A program made the position numbers and the translations under genes. The notes beneath the pieces are model-generated. The model did no database searches and had not been told where the DNA came from. It worked only from the letters and a program-made list of their open reading frames with translations. A stretch of 64,000 nt of DNA from Peromyscus leucopus (taxonomy: Eukaryota > Chordata > Mammalia > Rodentia > Cricetidae), in contig NC_051075.1 in assembly GCF_004664715.2 (NCBI RefSeq), forward strand, positions 34,492,504 through 34,556,503. Direction: 5' to 3'. This document shows, one piece after another, positions 57,301 to 64,000 of this stretch. Within the stretch, counting starts at the first letter, position 1, and each line of letters starts with the position of its first letter.

Positions 57301-57910
57301 AATCAAAGAATATAATCTCAGAGGTTGGATTCTTCTTAAATTCCTCCTTCTGGAAATTCTAGAAAACAGCTCTAGACTACACTGTGTCTCTTCAACAAAT
57401 TCAAGGTTGTTACTGACCTTGCCCCACACACTCCTCTCAGTCCTACATCAAGCTAATGGTTAAACAATAAAACCAAAAAGAACTGACAATCTGACAGTAT
57501 GAAGCATCTTCCATGGTAATACTCAAGAAGAATTTCAATTAGGCTCAAAGAAAGGGCATAAATTAACTAGCTTGAACACTGGATATTTTATATGCTAGAG
57601 AAGTAGAGTACATGTTGGCATCTTTCTTTCCATTACAAACCAAATGTGTTTGTGAACACATATGTAAGTGAGTTGAGCCAAAAGTAGTTTGGCTCAAATG
57701 GATAATTTCATATTAATTAGAAGACAACTAGAAAATAACCTAGCAAATAGTCATTAAGTATTAACTATTATTCTCGATTGACTGCTGCTTGAACTAATGG
57801 AATAACTTATGCAAATTTTGGACTGTCATGCTTCAGAATTTTAGCCAATACAGATCTGTGGGAGAAAACCTGAACTGAGTGTTGTTCTTACTTCATTTAT
57901 GACTACTGGT
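54340..57910. other. Unique stretch with C-tract
   Basis: A C-rich tract at about 55126-55143 (CCCCCCGCCCCCCCCCCC) is the only low-complexity feature. Frames at 54721-54951 and 54833-55219 overlap on opposite strands and show no family motif. Confidence 0.5.
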
Positions 57911-57914
57911 TAAG

Positions 57915-58210
57915 AATTTCATTCATTCATATAATACATTTTGATCAAATCTGACCCTCATTTTCTCTTATCCTCCCAGCACCTTTCCCTCAAAAATTAA
58001 TGTGTTTGTTTGTTTGACTCACTAAGTTTACTTAGTGCTGCCAATATGTGCATGGATACTTTCCCAGAGACCATATCCCTGAAGAAAACCAATTCTCTAT
58101 CCCAGCCATTAACCACCAGTAGATCCACAGCTAGGGCTGCTACTTCATGACACCCTTCCCCATTCGTGAGTTTGTGATACCAATTCTGTACTAGAGAAAA
58201 CAAAAGGAAA
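57915..58210 (-). repeat. L1 3' UTR fragment, antisense
   Basis: TTTCATTCATTCATATAATA, AAATCTGACCCTCATTTTCT and GACTCACTAAGTTTACTTAG, then CCTGAAGAAAACCAATTCTC and CATTAACCACCAGTAGATCC. It shares its layout with the antisense L1 at 46480-46690. Confidence 0.65.
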
Positions 58211-58214
58211 GGAC

Positions 58215-60480
58215 AGTTTTTGAAGACTGTGTGTTCAAATTTCACCATCTGAGTCTGAGATGCTCATAACACAAGCAAAAGCTGGAGTATGTGATTGGTG
58301 ATAAAATTTTGGAATCACTAACATACTGTGGAAAACAGACATGGAAATTTAGTAGGTCATTGGAAGAATAGGAAGAAGAGTAAAGTGTTAAAGTTGTTAT
58401 TATTAGGGTTGCCAGCTTGAAAAGAGTGGATGGGATAGGACATTCCAGGGTTCCCGAAAGGTTGATTGCATGTTCAGGTCTATCATGGGGGAAATGTAAT
58501 GTTACGGAATTCAGGAAATAGATATTTTTACAGTATAAAATAGTAGAAAAATGCCAAGTAAAATCAGAATTGAGAAGGATCCTAGAAAGAAGGCAAAAGT
58601 GAGGTTTTAGGCTGAAATGAAAGAACTGAAGTGGATTGAGTGGTAATTCTAAGACGAGGGAATAAAATGAGAATCATCGTCACATTCTTGATTTCTTTAA
58701 GGCTTATTTTAAAAATAGAATGAACATCACAACGAAGCAGTGACTTTAGCCAGAGAAGTAGGTGCAGTGGTATGAAAGACAAGAACAACAGACTTGCATT
58801 GTGTTCCTTCCCGAAGGAACAAGAACGCATTAAGGCCCCATTTTCACCATCAGCAATGCTGGAGATGAATGAAGGAAAGGAGCTGAGAATACACATGTTT
58901 CTACAGACAGAAGGATATTCTAACCATTACAAGAGCAATTTCCATTTAGGGAAGAAGATATTTGGCATGTTTCACCATCCTGTGGAAGTGCAGTTACAAA
59001 AGACAAAACTAATTTTTTGTTTCCACAGTGCCTTGGGTGGAGGTCAGTGTGTCCAAGTGGAGGGTGGGCTTCTGGTGAAACAGCTGTGCAGAAGTGGAGT
59101 TTAGCATATTTTTCTCCTAACATAAATGGAGCTCTTTCAATGACAGTCTCACTATGCTTAGCTGGACAAAGGCACCCTTTCCATTCCAGAAGGCCTTAAG
59201 GAAGATAGTTCTTTCATATTTACTTATTTTAAATATGCAATTAAATTTACACTTTTAGTAAATTTGACTGTCAAAAATCACAGTAAAGAGAGAAAATAGG
59301 AAGAAATAGGAAGCAGTGTTTTCATGTCTGTACATGTAAAACTGTGCTTCTCATTTATACATATTCCTATATTTATAATAAAATAAAATAATAAAATTAT
59401 ATATATATATATTTAAAATGTTTATTTGGAAGAAAAAATTGTACATTAAGTACAGAAAGCAGAACATATGTAGAAAATAATGAAACATGACGAATTTTAA
59501 TACTTTTGATACTCTCTACATTACCCAAGAGACTTTCTAAATTTTGTGACACTCAAGAATCAAAAAGGACTACAATGAAATAACATATAAATGTTGCATT
59601 TGAACATGTTTTTGAATTAGTATATTTAAGTGAAGACATTTGTTGTTTGACACACATTAGTTTTAAAGTATCATTGCCCTTCCACTTACTGCCTCTGTCG
59701 TGGTAAAAAGAAATGATTGATATATGTTTGGTGCAAAACTCATTCAGCTACATAATGTGTGTGTTAAATATTAGTCTAAAGACATGTTTAGTAAGTGGCA
59801 TCCTGCCAACTTAGAACTGAATTTCACCAGACAACATTGTGATAGTTCAGTTCTTAAATAGGAATCAAATAAAAGTCTACCAGTCACACATGTAGCACAA
59901 ACTGAGGTCTTAGAATTTCACCACTTCCAAATACCTCCTTTGGGTAGTGATGATATAGGAAATAATACTGGTAAATGCTGAGTCCAAAAAGGATGCCATC
60001 TCTCTGCTGATAGGAATACGGGCATCTCTGGTGGGCAAATCCAGAGTGAGATATCCTCAGCAAATCCTGAACTCAAATCTCCTCAGATTTCTGTATGTAA
60101 CTATTTACATGGAGAATAGAAGACAGAGGTTAGAAGATAGAGGAGAGATGGATGTGCTGAAGGCCTCATTGTTGTGATGAACAAAAACCCACAGTGGGGA
60201 CAACTCAGAGGACAATTACCTGGATTCTTCTATAAATACATGAATTGGGAGGAGAAGGAGGAAGAGAAAAGGAGACTGAGGAAGTCAAAGAGGTGCAGCT
60301 TTTATAAACCCCAACAGATAAGTAAATAGGCATCACACAAACTTGGGTTTGCGACAAAAATAAAATTTGGTTTTAACAAACATAACTGCATTAAAATTTG
60401 AGACAATTAGGGGCATCGGATCATTAAATAGCATTTTAAGTGATGTTTGTCACTGCAATTGTGTTTGTAACTTTTTCTTA
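58215..60480. other. Unique stretch
   Basis: AT-rich simple sequence at 59375-59415. A 110-codon plus frame at 58772-59104 overlaps a minus frame and lacks a recognisable domain. Confidence 0.5.
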
Positions 60481-60481
60481 A

Positions 60482-60770
60482 TCTAGGTCTGGGGATGTGG
60501 CCCAGCTTGTAAAATACTTGCTTTAAAAACACAAGGACCTAAGTTTTACTGTGAGAAACTGTGTTTTTTTAAAAAAAAAGCAAGATAAGGTTACATACAC
60601 TCATATTATAACCCTAGAGGTAGAGCTATCGAAACAGATAGGTCCATAGGAGGATACCTGAGTCTGACATCTGGCTCCCACTAATATGCACACTCATGTA
60701 TGCTTGCATGTATGAATGCATGCACACACATATAACACACAATGCACACGTGTGTGCACACACAAACTGT
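60482..60770 (+). repeat. B4/RSINE-type SINE with CA-rich end
   Basis: AGGTCTGGGGATGTGGCCCA, GCTTGTAAAATACTTGCTTT, AACCCTAGAGGTAGAGCTAT and CTGAGTCTGACATCTGGCTC, followed by (TGCATG)- and (CA)-type repeats at 60690-60770. Confidence 0.68.
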
Positions 60771-60871
60771 TATCTAAAGGCAGATTCTGAAGTATGAGGC
60801 AATTTAAAGCAAATAAATAACAGTGTCAGGTTTTTGTGAGCATTTCCATGGGCTTCAAGAACACTATTAAA

Positions 60872-60910
<39 letters not shown>

Positions 60911-61056
60911 GTTTTTCGAGACAGGGTTTCTCTGTGTAGCTTTGCGCCTTTCCTGGGACTCACTTGGTAGCCCAGGCTGGCCTCGAACTCACAGAGATCT
61001 GCCTGGCTCTGCCTCCCGAGTGCTTGGATCAAAGGCGTGTGCCACCACTGCCCGGC
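60872..61056 (-). repeat. Young B1 SINE with a long T (A) tail
   Basis: A T-tract of about 37 nt (60873-60909), then GGTTTTTCGAGACAGGGTTT, CTCTGTGTAGCTTTGCGCCT, GCCCAGGCTGGCCTCGAACT, AGAGATCTGCCTGGCTCTGC and GTGTGCCACCACTGCCCGGC. It is nearly intact. A 15-bp near-duplication, CAAGAACA(C/T)TATTAA at 60856-60870 and 61089-61103, brackets the B1 plus extra T-rich sequence. Confidence 0.96.
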
Positions 61057-61104
61057 CACTTTTTTTTTTTTTAAACATTTTTTTTTTCCAAGAACATTAT
61101 TAAT

Positions 61105-64000
61105 CTTTCCAAGTTCCTTCTTTTCTTCTCACACTTTTATTATTTAAGGCAGATTTTTAAGGTCATGCATCTTTGTAGCATTCTGCCAAAGGGAGACACT
61201 GACAACATGAAAGGCAGGAAAAGAAACAAGACTAAAGTATATTTCCTTGGTTTTCACTCTTAAGAAGAAGACAAGGTTAGACATGGCTAGAGAAGGCTGT
61301 TTCTCTCTTGAATGTCAGAGACCCTGTTGAGCGACCCCTCCTACACTAGGATGCTCACATTGTGGCAAGAATCATTTCTTTCCCTTACCTTCCCAGCACC
61401 TGTCATGGCAGCGGCTTCCCACAGTAGAAATGTTCTTGTTTCATTCTCTTTTGTCTTTTTACATTTTGAAACTGGGTGGAGTGAATGAAGTTCTACTAAT
61501 TGCCTTGCATAAGTGATCATGTAGCTGGGATTCACCAATACAGTCTCCTTTTATTGTTAAGAAGTTACTCAAATTAACTGTGTCATTGATCTAGAGACCT
61601 ATGGTGACTTTTAAAAAATATGTTGACCTTTTAACAAGGTATTATTAAAGGTTAACCACTTTTTGGCAAAGATCCTAATTTACTATGTCAGTAAAATATT
61701 GTAGAATTTAATGAGAGATGTAGCTAGAAAACTCAATTTGTTAAGATGTATTTATCAAAAAATATCTCTTTAGGATACTTAAATATTTATCTTCCAAGAT
61801 TATTTTTTGTTTCTAGCCAACATACACACAAGCATAATTTTGGAAGTCTGTTATATGACTTGCTGTGTCCACATAACTCTAGACTACAGTTACACATATT
61901 TGAAAAAATGATTAAATACAGCATACTTCAAGCTCTAAGACTTTCCTTATCTAATTGGGAAAATTTAGAAATTTAGATATGTAAATCAAATACTCAGACA
62001 AAGGCCACCTTTTTGAGTTTCCCTCCTTTTGCTTGGACTATGGTGTGTAAATTTGAGGATGGTGATTTCTGTCTTAATTCTATGACAAATCACTGATTAA
62101 CCTCAATGTGTGATAACCTTTTGTTTTCAAATTGTTTTTAATTTTTTGTTTGCTACAAAGGTTTTTGAATAAAGACTATAAAAGACAGAATTTCCAAGTC
62201 TCTCTTGCTGCTAATTATTTTCATGAAGGAAAGGATTTTCCAATAGGTTATAAGCAAGGGTGATACAGGGGACATCTAAAAATGGTCTTCGGTAAGAGAA
62301 GATCTTTTAAATATCCTCTTACCTGCTGACTATAAACAGGCAGCAATGTTGTGAGTTCCTACAACTACCTTGGATCAAAATATCTTTGAGGTTTGAGCAG
62401 AGAATTTTAGATCTCAACATAATGGATAACTGACTTAATCCTTAATTAGATTCTAGCATTTTCAACATAAAATAAACAACTAATATTGTTTATTATTAAT
62501 GACTAATATTGTGATGTTTTGTTAACATTCCCTTTATAAACGAACCATATAAGAACTGGCATCTTGGTATTTTCTGCTCTAACCAGATTCCTGTCACCCT
62601 GCCAATGTTTTCTTGATGTTAAACATACCAGCTTCACAAAGACCAGACTTGCCTTGACTTAGACATTGTTTTTTAAGGGTGGAGGGTTGAGCTTTGGAAC
62701 CAAAGACAGCATATATTTGATCTTATGTCCATAGATAACTCTGAATATTTGCTAGAAATCAGCAAATATTCTGATCACATTCTGAAACTATTTATGTTTT
62801 ATCAGTTAGAGAATCTGCTTTTTCTTAAGTAATTACCTGTTATTTACTCCTCTCTGAATGATGACCCATAATTCTACTATTAACTGGTCTGATCTATCGC
62901 AGAGCATTAATGCATTTTATGGCTCCATATAAAATCAAGGTTTGCATAATTTGTTTCTACTTGTCTTTCAGGGGTAATGTTGAGGGAAAGTAATTCAGGA
63001 TGTTATTGAGGTATCATACCATTTCATTTTGACTGAATGTACACAGAAAGATGAAAATTACAAGAGAATAGATTAGATTATAAGTGGGAGCATAGATATT
63101 GAGGGATTATTTGAATTTACATAAAGATACATCACATAAATTAAATTATAATTATATAAGAATTATATTATCAGTATGAATTGATCATTTATGGGCTACT
63201 GTGTTTATATATGATCATACAGAAACCAACATGAATAATTAATTGTTTTGAGATAAATTCTCAAGTATGAAATTCCACTGAGAGAATATATCTCTGAAGC
63301 AGGGATTGGCACATAGCCCTATTACTTAAGTGATTTCCCACTTTAGCAGCTTTCACATTCATATGCAGTCTTTGTGAGTAGATACAGAAAGTATGAAATG
63401 ATTCAGTGTAAGTTTCAACAGAAGCCAGGAGACTTCTGCAAAGAAAAGTGGTCTCCTGTGCAGTTGCATTACTTTCCTAGGACCAAGTATTTGTTTCATT
63501 TTCCTGACAAGTACCAAACTGACAGTGACCATTCACTTAATTTACAGTTTTATTCTTACTTAGAAAACTATAAATTCAAGGGTAAGGATTCACTGTCTTT
63601 AAAATTGCCAATTTCCTCTGTGAATCCCCACTAAGAATTTGTTAGATGTGATAAAAGGTCTAAACATCATCCTCCTGGACTCTTAAGACAGCTTGAAATG
63701 AACATTGTGCTTCTGTTATCTGATCTATATTACTGAAAAAAATCCCTAGATTTATGCCATTCTCTAATAGGTCTCATGTCAATACCTAGGAATAAGATAA
63801 TCATCCTTTTAGTCATTATGAATTGCCAACTGAGTTAGAATAGACACAATTTCACAGATCATTTCAGAAAAATCAGGAAAACACTCAAAACACTTGAAGA
63901 TACAAATGATTAATATAATTAGTAAAGGCTTTTGATTTTTTCAGCTACTCATGGTAGGCCTCAAAGTTGTTTGCACTTTACAGGTAAAAATGAATAGATA
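61105..64000. other. Unique intronic stretch to the window edge
   Basis: About 2.9 kb of AT-rich DNA with no recognised SINE, LINE, LTR or exon. Confidence 0.6.

Larger units (their letters stand above)
6497..64000 (-). other. Mdga2: MDGA2 intron upstream of the exon (partial, over 57 kb)
   Basis: The preceding intron continues off the right edge, toward the promoter of this minus-strand gene. Introns of this scale are typical of MDGA2. No other open stretch here combines a recognisable protein with splice sites. Interspersed repeats are listed separately; the rest is AT-rich single-copy-looking DNA. Confidence 0.85.

Noticed and set aside
58772..59104. 110-codon plus-strand frame ending in a unique region
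   Set aside because: No domain or splice context, and it overlaps other frames on the opposite strand; chance is sufficient.

Overview
The window looks like muroid-rodent nuclear DNA, probably from a cricetid (vole, deer mouse or hamster type). The evidence is AT-rich unique sequence mixed with B1, B2/B3, B4/RSINE-type and ID SINEs, rodent L1 (Lx-like) 3' ends, a URR1-type hAT element, many (CA)n/(TG)n microsatellites and two solo LTRs with 6-bp target duplications. One LTR resembles the mys-related endogenous retrovirus LTRs I associate with cricetids. That comparison is from memory, so the family-level assignment is tentative. Nothing prokaryotic, viral or plasmid-like is present.

There is one convincing coding feature: a 140-nt internal exon on the minus strand at 6357-6496. 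It has a consensus GTGAGT donor and a pyrimidine-rich AG acceptor. Its 46 complete codons match the start of the first immunoglobulin domain of MDGA2, a GPI-anchored synaptic protein that binds neuroligins. The gene runs right to left. Positions 1-6356 are the start of the next intron and 6497-64000 are the end of the preceding one, so the window is a slice of a very large neuronal-gene intron. Its promoter and other exons lie outside.

Layout: 0-6.3 kb is intron with two L1 tails and AT-rich unique DNA. 6.36-6.50 kb is the exon. 8.2-9.05 kb is a B2 / L1 tail / B1 cluster. 10.5-17.5 kb has scattered SINEs and L1 fragments, including a B1 inserted into a B2-type tail. 17.5-24.2 kb is mostly unique, with a MIR, a B4-like SINE and a B2. 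24.27-24.56 kb is a B1+ID composite. 25.3-30.1 kb is a run of L1 3' UTR pieces ending in a young ID. 30.5-30.66 kb is a compound purine-rich microsatellite. 31.5-32.3 kb is a SINE split by a solo LTR. 35.3-38.5 kb holds an L1 fragment and a B3 split by an 843-bp L1. 38.5-43.4 kb is mostly unique. 43.4-44.45 kb is B2, B4 and URR1. 46.5-50.1 kb is a nested L1 pile with inverted 3' UTRs and a second solo LTR. 50.1-64 kb is mainly unique intron with a few old SINEs and one young B1 at 60.9 kb.

I found no new gene system. What deserves a second look is the set of insertion histories readable from target-site duplications, an LTR carrying B1-like sequence, a 128-nt uninterrupted purine tract, and a few repeat-free blocks that could be conserved regulatory DNA. 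Transposon subfamily names come from recognition, not a database search.
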